From positions 1-64,000 of the forward strand of contig JAOTOM010002895.1 in NCBI GenBank assembly GCA_034440615.1: a stretch of DNA of 64,000 bases. Reading direction: 5' to 3'. Both the position numbers and the translations under genes were made by a program. Shown here in pieces: positions 9,770-21,100 of this stretch. Under the pieces are notes generated by a model that was not told the origin of the DNA, searched no databases, and saw only the letters and a list, made by a program, of their open reading frames with translations. Source of the DNA: Ashinkailepas kermadecensis (Eukaryota > Arthropoda > Thecostraca > Neolepadidae). The stretch's first letter is position 1, and the number at the start of each line of letters is the position of its first letter.

Positions 9770-10364
9770 GAAATACCCCGCTTGCACGGGAATAAAATAG
9801 CGGAAAGTTTTGCGATATTTTATCTTTAACGGGAAAGTTCGCTCGCGTAAACGGTTGCCTAGCATCATAACCACGACTTCCGTAGTACCCCATTGTATTT
9901 GGCATAACTAACATCCAAGGCAAAATACAGCTAATACCTGTGTTAATATTCCTTAATCGCAAACAGTCCTGCTACCTCTGAAAGCGTCTTTGCCATGACG
10001 GCGGCGCCAGGACGGATAGTGCAGCGGTGATGAAAGTTTGATATCTGGATACGCGACACTGAGTTATAATTATTGTAACATGAAGAATAAATTAAGAGGA
10101 AGTAAATAACAAGTGCTGATAATTTAGGTCATAATTAGCTTATAGTCGTAAACAACTAAACGTTAGTGATGAAAATGACAGTCACGATTGTGCTATTTTG
10201 AAAATGCCAACTCTCAACAGTGACGTTACGATACAACTTATATCAATTTGGTTGCATCAGGCGCCCGTTTACATGGGAGCTTCGCGTGAAATAGAAAATG
10301 ACCCAACCGTTACATTATTTTATACCCATGTAAACGAGATATCTGATGCGTCTATTTACATTCC
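9770..10364. other. No gene seen
   Basis: AT-richer DNA with stops in all frames and no repeat partner seen. Confidence 0.45.
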
Positions 10365-10725
10365 TTTATCACGAAAACCACATCTTTCACGATTCCATCG
10401 AACGAGAAAACGGGAAGATTCGCTTTCGTCATGCAAATATCTTGCACTGTTTTGGCTACCTCTGTTACGATAAATCGGTCTTTCGCAGTACAATAGATTT
10501 GCTGTATCCTGGACGATTCAGATCTACAGAAATTGTACACTTCACTTTGAAGTGGCAACGTATTCGTCGGCGGACTTCCCGGTTAAGAGTGCCAAAATTA
10601 TCCATCCGTCTTAGCCATAGTTATATTTGCCATTGCCTTCAATCAAAATCGTTTGCAAACAAAAGATCGGCCAGGGATCGTAATAGCAGGAAACAAAATC
10701 ATTTGAAATAGCTTGATGAAGCGAA
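10365..10725 (-). mobile_element. Inverted copy of array B flanks, array lost
   Basis: The segment matches the flanks of 9070-9765 on the opposite strand: CACGATTCCATCGAAC at 10388, GAAATTGTACACTTCACTTT near 10530, and TTGCCTTCAATCAAAATCG near 10635. Only about one unit of the tandem core remains (GGCTACCTCTGTTACGATAA). This gives an empty reference for the array-bearing copy. Confidence 0.65.
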
Positions 10726-10729
10726 AATA

Positions 10730-11100
10730 TGTCAGCGATAAACTGTTTAAAAAGAGGTATGAATGACATGGATCATTTCAGGTGATAACAAAACACTTGA
10801 TCGGTATCTAAAGTGTCATGAAAAGAACAGTTCGTCCGGCCTGTCTTCAAGTCAGGTTCCACACCAGACAAGCTGCTTGTACCTTCTTCCGTCAAAGACC
10901 CTGTTTCGTAATTCAGCTCATCTCAGTTGTCGATGCTTGGATCATGCTTGCAATAAAACAATCCGCGTCGATCTGCCGGGATTAAAACAATAACGATTGC
11001 AGAAGGCGCGGATGATTCCGTACAAGTCACGCATTGTCCACCAATTCCGCTACGGGGCTCCCGTACTATGTCACCAAACAAACAAAAACCGCTACCAAGC
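10730..11100. other. No gene seen
   Basis: No convincing coding stretch; 11020-11080 (GCGGATGATTCCGTACAAGT) shows faint tRNA-like wording but no A/B box pair. Confidence 0.4.
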
Positions 11101-11112
11101 ATAACAGTGGCC

Positions 11113-11182
11113 TAGTTGGCCGCAATGGGCGCCAAATGACCTTGCAGTCGGCGTGCCCTTAAACCAAATAATCAATCAATCA
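11113..11182 (+). mobile_element. Solo SINE-tail element, copy 3
   Basis: ATGGGCGCCAAATGACC, TTGCAGTCGGCGTGCCC and TTAAACCAAATAATC are followed by ATCAATCAATCAA, the same order as the other solo tails with a short tandem 3' end. No clear target duplication is visible. Confidence 0.6.
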
Positions 11183-11209
11183 AACAATCCATCTATATAT
11201 GCCTCATTG

Positions 11210-11339
11210 GCTATTGGTTTTTACGACACGTCGACCGTCGAGTCATGTAGCGTCGCCAATCTCGCACGCCGATTGGTCGCGGGCGAAGAGCAGCGGAGGT
11301 GAGTCTCGAACCCACAATCTTTCGATCGTGAAACGGGCA
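11210..11339 (-). mobile_element. tRNA-derived SINE, 5'-truncated, family 1
   Basis: Sense is the minus strand. The start is an anticodon-arm-like segment (CACGATCGAAAGATTGTGG), then a B box GGGTTCGAGACTCACC, a body CGCGACCAATCGGCGTGCG, and a tail GGCGACGCTACATGACTC...TAAAAACCAATAG. ATGCCTCATTGG flanks the insert at 11198-11209 and 11340-11351, a 12-bp target duplication. The A box is missing, so the copy is 5'-truncated. Confidence 0.75.
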
Positions 11340-11351
11340 ATGCCTCATTGG

Positions 11352-12488
11352 GAAGAGACGAGCGTCTCTGTTAGCTTTCCCATGCTCCTCCTGGTGTTAG
11401 GCCGACACCGCGTGCTGACATGCACACTGCAATGCCGGGAGCATCCGACGTGTGTTCGTCGTCGAGACGCCCATTGTATCGGTTCTAAGATGGGGCTGAA
11501 ATATTGCACGTGGGCTCATGGGGGTCAGTTTTTCACCAGTTTAACCCAGCATTTTTTCCCGCTCCGCCCCACTGTGTATGTCATGGACAATGGAATGGCA
11601 GGCAGCAAACACCAATGTCCGCCTTCATGCCGCCGGCGCTGAACCCCACCAATATCGCCAGCATTAACAAAAACACCGCACCATTCCTCGTCACTCCGGC
11701 ATCGCAGCCTCGTGTATAATCATTCCCAGGGCGGCACGCTCACAACACTTCCTCGTACGACCTGTTACATTTGACGGGTGATGCTGCAAACCTCAGATTC
11801 CCAAATACCTAGACAAATTTGCTCGCACTGGTCGATAATTCTTTGCTTTCCGTCGATGTTTGCATAATTCGCCGTCTGCAAAGCCAACTATGGCACATAA
11901 AGCGAATATGGGACAATTTCAGTTCCTTCCCAACAATCTTAGTTAACCTGGCACCCTCTTTGCCTGCAATATTGGTTGTATGATGACCTTCGCTCGTCCG
12001 ACGGTAGATGGTGCTGGAGGCGGCTCGCCCCGTCGCGTTGGAAAAACGGCCCTGGATATAGCTGATGCGCAGTGATCACCTATAACTGCTGATTTCAGCC
12101 AACACCGGGTACAGAGATACTGGCTACACCCCTCTGATGTCCAGTGTCTGCCAATAAGAAACGTTATATCGTCTTAGATCCATCCAATAAAATGGATCCT
12201 GCAGCAAGCTAACGTACCTAGATGAGTGTACGATCAACACTTCTTTACAGCTTGCCTGCATACTTCTCAGCTCTTTCGGTCGTTATTCTTAGTATGCCAT
12301 TTAATGCTTCCTGTGATTCACCACGTTGGCAGTGAAGGCGCATATGCGTAACTAAAGGCACCAATCAGGACGCCTCGGGCCACATATCACCGATCCGTCG
12401 AGTAGCCAGGCACGCTTCCAAAGGTTATGCTGTTCTCTTTCAGGACAGGCACACACAATCACGGCGACGTCAGCGCCAAAAGCTGCGG
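11352..12488. other. No gene seen
   Basis: Mixed DNA between two SINEs. Open frames are short and without donor/acceptor pairs. No repeat partner seen in the window. Confidence 0.4.
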
Positions 12489-12674
12489 CTTTTGTTTGTT
12501 TATTGGGTGGTTCTCGACGCACTTCATACACGATCACGGCTAATGGCGCCGCCCACACCGTTTCGCCGGTGGGTCGCGGGATTGGGAAATGTCCCGAGTG
12601 GTGCGAGTGTCGAACCCGGGACTTTCGGTACCCAGAGCCCACCACCTTAACCACTCGGCCACCCCCGCTCCAGC
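12489..12674 (-). mobile_element. tRNA-derived SINE, Ser/Leu-like head, family 2
   Basis: Read on the minus strand it opens GGGGGTGGCCGAGTGGTTAA, an A box as in class II (Ser/Leu) tRNAs, continues with GGTGGTGGGCTCTGGGTACC, and has a B box CCGGGTTCGACACTCG. The body has CCCGCGACCCACCGGCGAAA, and it ends CACCCAATAAACAAAC. AGCTGCGG flanks it at 12481-12488 and 12675-12682, an 8-bp candidate target duplication. Same family as 44745-44885. Confidence 0.75.
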
Positions 12675-12711
12675 AGCTGCGGTAGTGGGCGCCAGCAGTG
12701 TCACGACCTGA

Positions 12712-12990
12712 TCACGGCCTCCTGGCCAGGTTGTGACAGATTTCAAGGCGGCCATCAACTTCGACGCTCGTAAGTGCACTGAGTTGGTGGACATCAGGCG
12801 CACCGCTGTGGAACGGGATGTAGAGCCGTCGTACGTGAAGCAGATGCACGAGGCCGAGCTGGACAAATGCCTGCTGGTGTCACTGAAGACGTCGCTGAAG
12901 ACCACGCTCTCTCTCTCTCTTTCTCTGTCACAATCGGTCAACAGAACGGACAGTGAAGTTGACAACCGAGGCAGCTGCTGCCGCCGTCAC
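12712..12990 (+). CDS. Unidentified protein-like exon candidate
   Basis: One plus frame stays open from 12712 and, after a possible acceptor (CCTGGCCAG before 12730), encodes VVTDFKAAINFDARKCTELV, then DIRRTAVERDVEPSYVKQMH and EAELDKCLLVSLKTSLKTT. Third positions are strongly G/C in this part, which is a coding-like bias. The frame then enters a CT microsatellite (12905-12930) and loses that character. No donor is clear and I recognise no family. It could be an exon, a processed fragment or an old transposon gene. It starts 37 bp after the end of a SINE insertion. Confidence 0.3.
12905..12930 (+). repeat. CT microsatellite
   Basis: CTCTCTCTCTCTC followed by TTTCTCTGTC. Confidence 0.8.
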
Positions 12991-13033
12991 GGGCGCCGCC
13001 AGGACGGCCACACACTTAGCGAGAGAGGTGGTG

Positions 13034-13167
13034 ATGGTTATTGGTTTTACGACACGTCGACCGTTGAGTCATGTAGCGTCGCCAATCTCTCACGCCGATT
13101 GGTCGCGGGCGAAGAGTACCGACAGGTAAGACTCGAACTCACAATCTTTCGATTGTGAGACGGGTAG
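13034..13167 (-). mobile_element. tRNA-derived SINE, 5'-truncated, family 1
   Basis: Sense is the minus strand: anticodon-arm-like CAATCGAAAGATTGTGAG, B box GAGTTCGAGTCTTACC, body GCGACCAATCGGCGTGAG, tail GGCGACGCTACATGACTC and AAACCAATAACC. Nearly the same as 11210-11339 and 23940-24051. No target duplication is obvious, and the 5' side carries a secondary CGATTGTGA repeat. Confidence 0.7.
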
Positions 13168-13517
13168 ATCTTCGATATCCGATTGTGATTCGATTTCGAT
13201 TGTGAGATCTAGGTAAGTTGCCTTGCTACATCTGTCCTATTGGTGGAACCTACAACGCTATTACGTCCCTCACTGATAGACACTATGGACATCAGGTGTG
13301 TAACTGGTCTCGCTGCACGAACACCAACTGTAAATAGACGTCCAGTGATCAATGCGCTTCAGCTATATTCAGGGTCGCTATTTCAACGCAAAGCAGCGGC
13401 CTGCTGCAAAACAGCGGCGAGCCGCCTCCGAGTCGACGGTGGCGCCATCTACGCCAAACGAGCAAAGGTTCATCTTACAACCGGCATTGCGGGCTGACTG
13501 GGAACAAAACATACGGT

Positions 13518-13568
13518 TGGTTATTTGGGCTTAAGGGCGCGCCGATTACGAGGTCATTTAGCGCCCAA
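13518..13568 (-). mobile_element. Solo SINE-tail element, copy 4, with 12-bp target duplication
   Basis: The 51-bp insert TGGTTATTTGGGCTTAAGG...GCGCCCAA is flanked by AAAACATACGGT at 13506-13517 and 13569-13580. GGGCGC and GCGCCC in the insert can pair. Confidence 0.8.
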
Positions 13569-13599
13569 AAAACATACGGTCAACGAGCTTAACTTAATT

Positions 13600-14105
13600 G
13601 GGCACATAGGTTAACTGTGTTGGGAAGGAAGTTAACTCTCATACTAATATGTTTGGCTTCATATACCATAGTTGGCTTTGCAGACCGCGAAATATGGAAA
13701 CATCGGCAGGAATTTATCGACCGCGCGGGTAAATTGTTCGAAATTTTGGATCCGAGGACAGATTTGTAATCAGCACATACAAATTCACCAGAGATGAACA
13801 CTTCGAGATAAAAAATTGAAAGTGATCACACTAATCAACATGATGATAATACATGTACCGTGTGCAATACCCACCGTACGAATCACCGACTGTTATTTCA
13901 CCACGGATTTCAGGATTTCACCACGGATTTCACCCTCTCACGCCGAATGGTCGCGGATGTCGCAATTACAAACAGGGCGGGAGACTTGCGCAATTACAGC
14001 GAGACTTGATCTCGAAGCCATGCAGCTACGAAAGCCTGCACGAAACTAGTTCATGCACAGCCAGTCAACATACGCATCGACGGATTTCAGTACTCCACGC
14101 CAACT
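13600..14105. other. No gene seen
   Basis: Mixed DNA, with a short near-duplication (ATTTCACCACGGATTTCA twice, around 13898-13930). No coding signal. Confidence 0.45.
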
Positions 14106-14109
14106 TTGG

Positions 14110-14271
14110 GCAAGCATGAAGGTCATACGTCACGAGTAAACGACTCGTAGCAAGCATGAAGGTCATGACGTCACGAGCAAACGACTCGTAGCAAGCATGA
14201 AGGTCGTGACGTCACGAGTAAACGACTCGTAGCAAGCATGAAGGTCATACGTCACGAGTAAACGACTCGTA
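14110..14271 (+). repeat. 40/41-bp tandem repeat with CRE-like sites
   Basis: Four units start at 14110, 14150, 14191 and 14232: GCAAGCATGAAGGTCAT, then ACGTCACGAG, then an ACGAGT-AACG-ACTCGT inverted repeat. In units 2 and 3 one extra base makes a perfect CRE palindrome TGACGTCA (14166-14173 and 14207-14214). Confidence 0.85.
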
Positions 14272-14279
14272 GCAATGTT

Positions 14280-15248
14280 CAGTTCCATCTCAACTCCTTA
14301 AGCTATATTTTGTGAACAATACAGGGGCAGTCGTATCAGACAGCTTTGTCCCTCACGTCCACAATCCCGCCGCCCTCCTTGTCTCCATGTCTTCACCCGC
14401 TTCTTCCGTTATCCCTCCTCGTCCGAGCTGAACACCACGCCCTTGGACCGCTTGCTTCGCGTCGAGCCGCGAGATGTCAGCACAGCCTTCCTGATAATTT
14501 CCGGCGACCGGTCACCAGCCTGCGGGGCCCAACCGAATCGGTCAGCTACGGAGTGTGGACTCCGGTCACTACCATGACAATATTTTCCACATTAGTGATA
14601 ACGAATGATTGCCAAGTGAGGGCGGGTTCCCGATAAGTCTACAGTCATATTGACGAGCTATGTGGAGCAACTCGACCGGCTGTTTTCCCTAGCTTCGAAT
14701 GGCAACGTTGCCCCCATGCCCTGACTAGCGCAAAACGATGAGAACGTCAATTTCCCGATCCAACGGTCCGATGCGATTCAGTGAAGTTGTGAAGGTGTAA
14801 AGTGCTGACAAGCAAAGAAGCATCATTGTGCTCTCGAGGGGGAGGGGGAGGGGAGGGTCGAACTGATCGGGATAGGCAGCCAGCCGGTTTTAAAGCGTAA
14901 TCAAAATTTGAGCAATGTCATGCCATTCTATGTTGCTCCATCCCCACCACCAAGACTACGTTGCCAATGCAACTGATCTGCAATCACTGGCTTCACCCTT
15001 CGTCACCTGAATATTATCGACAGCGAGAACTGAGGGAAAAAACTACACCGTACGAACCGCCTTGCCAACATCCAGAATGCGCACGATGTCCTTAGATGAC
15101 TGATCTGACATTTTGCGGCAGCTTCAAGCGAGAGGCGTACAGAACATATGACAACATGAACAGACAACATGTGACAGGTGCACGCGATTGAGCTGAATTG
15201 GCTGGTCTGCCACCGATCTCATCACAGAAGACTCAGACATTAGCACGG
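14280..15248. other. No gene seen
   Basis: Moderately GC-rich DNA with a purine tract GAGGGGGAGGGGGAGGGGAG near 14837. Open frames are short, without splice support. Confidence 0.4.
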
Positions 15249-15251
15249 ATC

Positions 15252-16281
15252 GGGGCAGACGGGCAGACGGGCACACCAGCAGACGGGCAGACGGGTGGGT
15301 ACACCAGCAGACGGGCAGACGGGTACACCAGCAGACGGGCACACCAGCAGACGGGCAGACGGGTGGGTACACCAGCAGACGGGCAGACGGGCACACCAGC
15401 AGACGGGCAGACGGGTGGGTACACCAGCAGACGGGCAGACGGGTGGGTACACCAGCAGACGGGCAGACGGGCACACCAGCAGACGGGCAGACGGGTGGGT
15501 ACACCAGCAGACCGGCAGACGGGTGGGTACACCAGCAGACGGGCAGACGAGTGGGTACACCAGCAGACGGGCAGACGGGTGGGTACACCAGCAGACGGGC
15601 AGACGGGTACACCAGCAGACGGGCAGACGGGTGGGCACACCAGCAGACGGGCAGACGGGTGGGTACACCAGCAGACGGGCAGACGGGCACACCAGCAGAC
15701 GGGCAGACGGGCACACCAGTAGACGGGCAGACGGGCACACCAGCAGACGGGCAGACGGGCACACCAGCAGACGGGCAGACGGGTACACCAGCAGACCGGC
15801 AGACGGGCACACCAGCAGACGGGCAGACGGGTGGGTACACCAGCAGACGGGCAGACGGGCACACCAGCAGACGGGCAGACGGGTGGGTACACCAGCAGAC
15901 GGGCAGACGGGCACCAGCAGACGGGCAAACGGGTACACCAGCAGACCGGCAGACGGGCACACCAGCAGACCGGAAGAAGTGCACACCAGCAGACGGGCAG
16001 ACGGGCACACCAGCAGACGGGTACACCAGCAGACGGGCAGACGGGTGGGTACACCAGCAGACGGGCAGACGGGCACACCAGCAGACCGGCAGACGGGCAG
16101 ACGGGTGGGTACACCAGCAGACGGGCAGACGGGTGGGTACACCAGCAGACGGGCAGACGGGTGGGTACACCAGCAGACGGGCAGACGGGCACACCAGCAG
16201 ACCGGCAGACGGGCAAACCAGCAGACGGGCAGACGGGTGGGTACACCAGCAGACGGGTACACCAGCAGACGGGCAGACGGG
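15252..16281 (+). repeat. 24/28-bp VNTR, about 1 kb
   Basis: The units are ACCAGCAGACGGGCAGACGG plus GCAC (24 bp) or plus GTGGGTAC (28 bp), with a shorter 16-bp form lacking one CAGACGGG. CAGACGGG itself is an internal 8-mer repeat. The array is open in several frames on both strands, with minus-strand CPSAGVP/RLPVCW strings, because units mix lengths that keep stops out. I do not regard these as genes. Confidence 0.9.
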
Positions 16282-16640
16282 AAAATTATGTCCAAAAAAA
16301 CAAAATAGCTAGATTTCCCTCCACTGTGGAAGGAAAACTTACAGCATACAATGTTAAGATTCGATGATGATGCATTTTAAACCCTTGTCTTTTAAAAAAA
16401 ATGTTAAGGCACAAAACAACAATTGGATTGTCATACTGATGTTTGTACACGCCACCAATGGCAAAACCACATGCATATGAGCTTAAACAGGAAAAAATCC
16501 ATTCTTAATTTCCAGTCATTGTCAAACTTGCATTGTCCAGTGAACAACAATGACAATCATCATTGAGATTGTGGATATGCAAACTATAATTATCTTCAGC
16601 AGCCCACCTATCACACCACCAGCTTGATATTAACCTAGGT
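16282..16640 (+). repeat. Dispersed repeat, copy of 17540-17720 and 18065-18120
   Basis: AAAATAGCTAGATTTCCCTC and CACTGTGGAAG recur at 18075. CATTGTCAAACTTGCAT, GTGAACAACAAT and CAGCAGCCCAC recur in the same order at 17565-17660. This indicates a duplicated and rearranged unit. Confidence 0.6.
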
Positions 16641-17046
16641 ACCTACCTACATGCCCAATGACAATGCATGCATTAAATATGATATGGGGAAAAACGAGAG
16701 CCATGTGTGGGCAAATCTGCCAGCTTATGATACCATGACAGAGAAAAGTCAGCAAGAAGCTGCATGGCCACTGCATTATAATTGGTATTCCTAAAAGAAT
16801 AAAAAAGAAAGCTGTGGCTCACATGACTTGTAAGCAAACCTTACAGTCATACAAGACCAATGCTATACAAGAAATAGCCTTGACAAGACCAATGTCTCGT
16901 ACGCCGCAAAAACACCATTATTAAACGCCGCAAAAATACCATTATTTTAAAAGGTACACCAAAGTTCGCATTCAAACCTTGATGACGTCACAGGTTTTTA
17001 TTCGTATATTGCAGAAATTGGAAGCATCAGGCAAGTTTCAATTTCA
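16641..17046. other. No gene seen
   Basis: AT-rich DNA with two near copies of an ACGCCGCAAAAA.ACCATTATT phrase (around 16900-16945). Confidence 0.4.
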
Positions 17047-17275
17047 CTGCACATGGGTGGGGGAGTGATTTTTTTTAGGCGTACCGGACCACAGAGGTCA
17101 TTTGCGCCACCTTTGAAGCGAGTACGTTACATGTCTGACTATAAAAGCGGGTGTTTGCGATCAAGGTGCAGGCATGTGGACGTTTACGTAAAGGGAATTT
17201 TACGATATAGTTTGTGTGATATTTTAGGCGCTGAAGGCGGGGCTAGGATGGGGACATCCCCCTAATGTCTAGATA
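17047..17275 (+). repeat. Dispersed repeat, diverged copy of 2646-2840
   Basis: See the partner at 2646. Here the right end abuts a CAGGGGCGTCG transposon start at 17277. Confidence 0.55.
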
Positions 17276-17276
17276 G

Positions 17277-17535
17277 CAGGGGCGTCGATTTGTATCCTTT
17301 TGTGGGGGGCCAGGGCCCCACCAATGTTGATCTCGGCCCCCCCCCAATGTTGATTTGGGCCTCCCCAATAACGTATGCTATTTTTATGCTGATAAAAAAG
17401 TTGAAGGAAAAAAGACGGAAAATACCATGCTAGGTACATAGAAAATGTAGTTGATGTTAACCAGCACATTTTGTACTGAAAAAAACAGATTTGGGTTAGA
17501 TAGTGGACTGACTCTCCACCTTTTGCTACAAAATT
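17277..17535 (+). mobile_element. hAT-like 5' segment, copy 1
   Basis: It starts CAGGGGCGTCGATTTGTATC, then a G7 run, a GGGCCCCACC block, CAATGTTGATCTCGGCCC, and AT-rich sequence ending in CAGCACATTTTGTACTGAA and TCCACCTTTTGCT. It aligns end to end with 17802-18058. No reading frame inside. Only the left terminus is recognisable. Confidence 0.6.
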
Positions 17536-17539
17536 CAAA

Positions 17540-17709
17540 ATGGTGTGCACAAAAACCAATTGTCATTGTCAAACTTGCATACAATCCAGTCCCGTGAACA
17601 ACAATCAGTTATCATTGAGAGTGTGGATATACAAACTACAATTAACCTCAGCAGCCCACTCATCACACTATCAGCTTGATATTTACCTGGTACCTAGGCA
17701 CCTTGGTAC
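17540..17709 (+). repeat. Dispersed repeat, copy of 16515-16640
   Basis: TTGTCAAACTTGCATACAAT, GTGTGGATATACAAACTACA and CTCAGCAGCCCACTC match the earlier copy block by block. Confidence 0.6.
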
Positions 17710-17800
17710 ATGCTACAGAAAGACTTAGAAGAGCTTGTGAAGTGGTCCAAAAAATGGCAGGTGAAATTAAATTTTGATAAGTGCAAAATCATGCATATAT
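17710..17800 (+). pseudogene. CR1-like LINE reverse transcriptase fragment
   Basis: The plus frame reads MLQKDLEELVKWSKKWQVKL then NFDKCKIMHI, matching the stretch downstream of the catalytic FADD box in CR1-like reverse transcriptases (LQ-DL--L--WS-KW---FN--KC--MH). It stops abruptly at 17801, where a CAGGGGCGTCG transposon start follows. The LINE was therefore cut by, or joined to, that element. Same region of the protein as 63457 onwards. Confidence 0.7.
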
Positions 17801-17801
17801 G

Positions 17802-18058
17802 CAGGGGCGTCGATTTGCATCCTTTTGTGGGGGCTATGGCCCCACCAATGTTGATCTTGCCCCCCCCCCATGTTGATTTGTGCCCCCCCCCCCAATAACC
17901 TATGCTATTTTATGCTGATAAGAAAGCTAAAGGGAAAAAATGAAAAACCCCATGCTAAGTAGAAACCTTGATGTTAACCAGCACATTTTGTACTGAATAG
18001 AAACAGATTTGGATTACATAGTGGACTGACTTTCCACCTTTTGCTGAAAAATGTAAAA
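17802..18058 (+). mobile_element. hAT-like 5' segment, copy 2
   Basis: CAGGGGCGTCGATTTGCATC, a G5 run, GGCCCCACCAATGTTGATCT, C-rich blocks, then the same AT-rich body as 17277-17535 with small deletions. It directly abuts the LINE fragment at 17800. Confidence 0.6.
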
Positions 18059-18126
18059 TTGTGTGCAAAAACAAACAAAATAGCTGGAATTCCCTCCACT
18101 GTGGAAGTACAGCTTACATCTTTCTG

Positions 18127-18186
18127 GGTTCGTTGGTTGGTTATTTGGGTTTACGGCCGCATTGACTGCGTTGGTCATACAGCGCC
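18127..18186 (-). mobile_element. Solo SINE-tail element, copy 5
   Basis: TTGGTTGGTTATTTGGG, TTTACGGCCGCATTGACTG and CGTTGGTCATACAGCGCCC. This copy keeps the fullest tandem TTGGTTGG end. No clean target duplication seen. Confidence 0.65.
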
Positions 18187-18199
18187 CATACAACTTTTC

Positions 18200-21100
18200 T
18201 TGTTCCCACCTTAAATCACAATAATACCCAAAAGTTTCCGAAAAAATTCACAACCATGTTCACAAAAAAATATAATGTTTTATTCAAAATCAGCTTAGGT
18301 TAGGTTAGGCTCGGTTAGGTTTCTTTTTTAAGGTTGAGAATTTTCAGAAAATAAATTAAGTGACATTTTAGTTTAGTTTAATTTTTTGTTCTCAAAAGAT
18401 AGGGTAGGGTAGGCTAGGTTAGGTTTTGTTGCATTAAAAAAAAACATTTATGTTTATGCTATGTTACCGAACTCAAAGCCTTTTTGGCATTATCTTGCTC
18501 ACAACCTGAAAAGTAAGCACAGAAAATAAGTGGGTCCAATCATCTTAGTAACCTTCATAAACATGGTATTCTGCATATTTTTTTTGTTTTAAAGGAAAAA
18601 AAGAACACCTTAGACCGCAAGGTTACAAAATAATTTGCAATTTTTGGGGGAAACTTTTTTGGATTTTTTTTAATGTTTTCCAACTTGAAAAACCTAAACT
18701 AACCTAACTTAACCAAATCTAACCCATTTGCTTGCTATATAGAGGCAAATGTGTGTACAAACTTGTCTTGTTACCACCTTAAAGCACAATAATACCGATT
18801 TTGCTAGGTTAGGCTAGTTTAGTTGTTTACCTTGGAAAAATTGTTCAATCATTTTCAAAAAAAATAAAATCGGAAACTTTCCTTCAAAAGCAGGTGACAT
18901 TAGGTTCGGGTAAGTTGGGTTCGGTTGTTCAATTGATAAAATTGTCAGAATATATATTGCTTAATTTTTGTTTCTATTTTTTCTCCACAGCAGGGGTGTC
19001 GATTTGTATCGATGGATACTAGCGCGTATTAAATGTCACAAATCGTGATGGGCGTTCCTCAGAACATCCAAAATCGTAACATCTAAAGAAAAAATTCCAG
19101 TTACAGAAATTCCAGCGGCTAAAGTCTAAAGTTGAGGTTACAGTGACAAATGTGACGGAGGTAAGACATTTGTGGTGCAATTGCGCGCAGTGTTTAATCC
19201 GGAGGCCAATCTCATGTGACGTCGTACTGATTCGTTTTTTGTACTTCGCACATTCTGATGTATCTGCGGATTGGTGTGATTTTAAATAGTGAATAAATAG
19301 TTTGCTGATATTTAATTCCCAAAGGAACAGTAGTTAAAGAAGTTGGCAGGTAAGCTTGAAAAAGTCCAGTCCATGCTTTTTTCTGATTTGTGCTCAGGGT
19401 TTCCATGTTAATATCACATAACTACCACGTTTGTCTTCAAGAAGAGCTGTTTTTAGTTTACTTTTATTAATATTTTCATTCCACTGCTCTTAGTGCCCTT
19501 TCTGCCCGGGATTGGGGCACCTAGTGTTGCATTTCCGTCCAGGGGTTGGCACACATTTTGGTAAATTTACAGCTTAAGGTAATTTCTGATTAATTTTGTT
19601 TCCATGCAATGTTTAGGAATGTGATGAACATGATGTTACTGCTCATTTTGGTAAATTTGTGTTTTAAGGTGTTTTATGAATTCGTGGAATGTATCATTTC
19701 AATGCAATGTTTATGAATGTGACTCAGATGACGGGACCACTCATTTTCTATACAAATGCCTACATTTCAGGTTGTGAGCAAAATAACACCAACAAAAAGC
19801 TTTGAATTGGGTGACATAGGGTAAAGTATTTTTTTTAAAAAAAAAAATGCAACATAACCTAACCTAACCTAGCTTAACCTCCCCTTGGAGAAAAACCAAA
19901 CCAAAACATCAAGTTGTAAAAATTTCAAGCAATGTATTTTTTTTACAATAAAAAAATGTAACCCAACTTAACTTAATGCAACATAAGCTGCTTTTAAAGA
20001 AAAAATATATATTTCTTTCAAATTTGGAACAATTTTTGCAAAAAATGTCGAACTTAAACACTTACACTAATCTAACATCACCAAACATAGCCCATTTGTT
20101 TGCTTTATGGAGGCAAATGTGTAATAACTTGCCTAGTTACCACCTTAAAGCACAATAATTCTGGTTAGATTAGGTTGGGTTAGGTTTTTTCATTTGCAAA
20201 ATTTCAAGAAAATAAATTGCTATATATTTTTCCAATCTTGTTTTTGTAGTTGTTTTGTCCAAGGTCAGGTTAGGCTAGGTTACGTTAGGTTATGTTGAAT
20301 TTGTAATGTATTTCTTTTAATTGCTATGTTACTAACTCCAAGCCCATTTTTAATGTTATTTTGCTCACAACCTGCTCACAACCACAAGCATTTGCACAGA
20401 AACTGAGTAGTGCCATCAGCTTAGTGACTTTCATAAACATTGCATTGGAAATTTAAATAAAAAATATTAATAAAACACATAAAAGCACAAATTTAATGTC
20501 CTTTCTTCTGCAAATGCATGCCTTTCAATTGGGAGTAAAAAATAACACAAAAAAAGGTGTGGAGTAAGGGAATATAGCATGCAAATAATGTTCAAGATGT
20601 ATGATAACCTTACCTAACATAGTTCAACTTCCCATACCAGAAATTGTTTTTAATTTAAATTTTCGAGGCATTTTCTCAAATATTTTCAACTTAAAAAACC
20701 TAACCTAAGCTAGCCTGAACCGTTTATTATTATTTTTTGTAGAAAAATAATTAACAAAAATTATTTACCACCAAATGATTCTTTTTATAACTTACAACAA
20801 AAGCCTAACCTAACCTGAGAAACCTAACCCCTTTGTATGCTTCATGGAGGTAAAATGTGTGTAAAACTTGTCTTGTGGTTACATTAAACTGTGATAATAC
20901 CTGGCTTTTTGGGTAATTTTTCAGCTCATGGTACTCTCTGACTTCTTTTAATTTATTTGTTTAATGCAGTGTTTGTTAATGTGCTGAACATGATGTAACC
21001 GCTCATTTCCTCTGCAGATGCACACTTTTCAATTGTGAGGAAAAATAACATGGAAAAGGGGGCTTGGATTTGAGTAATATAGGATGAAAAATAATGTTCA

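Noticed and set aside
15252..16281. ORFs of 170-356 codons on both strands (CPSAGVP / QTGRRVG strings)
   Set aside because: They are translations of a 24/28-bp VNTR. All frames are open and no codon bias or unique sequence is present.
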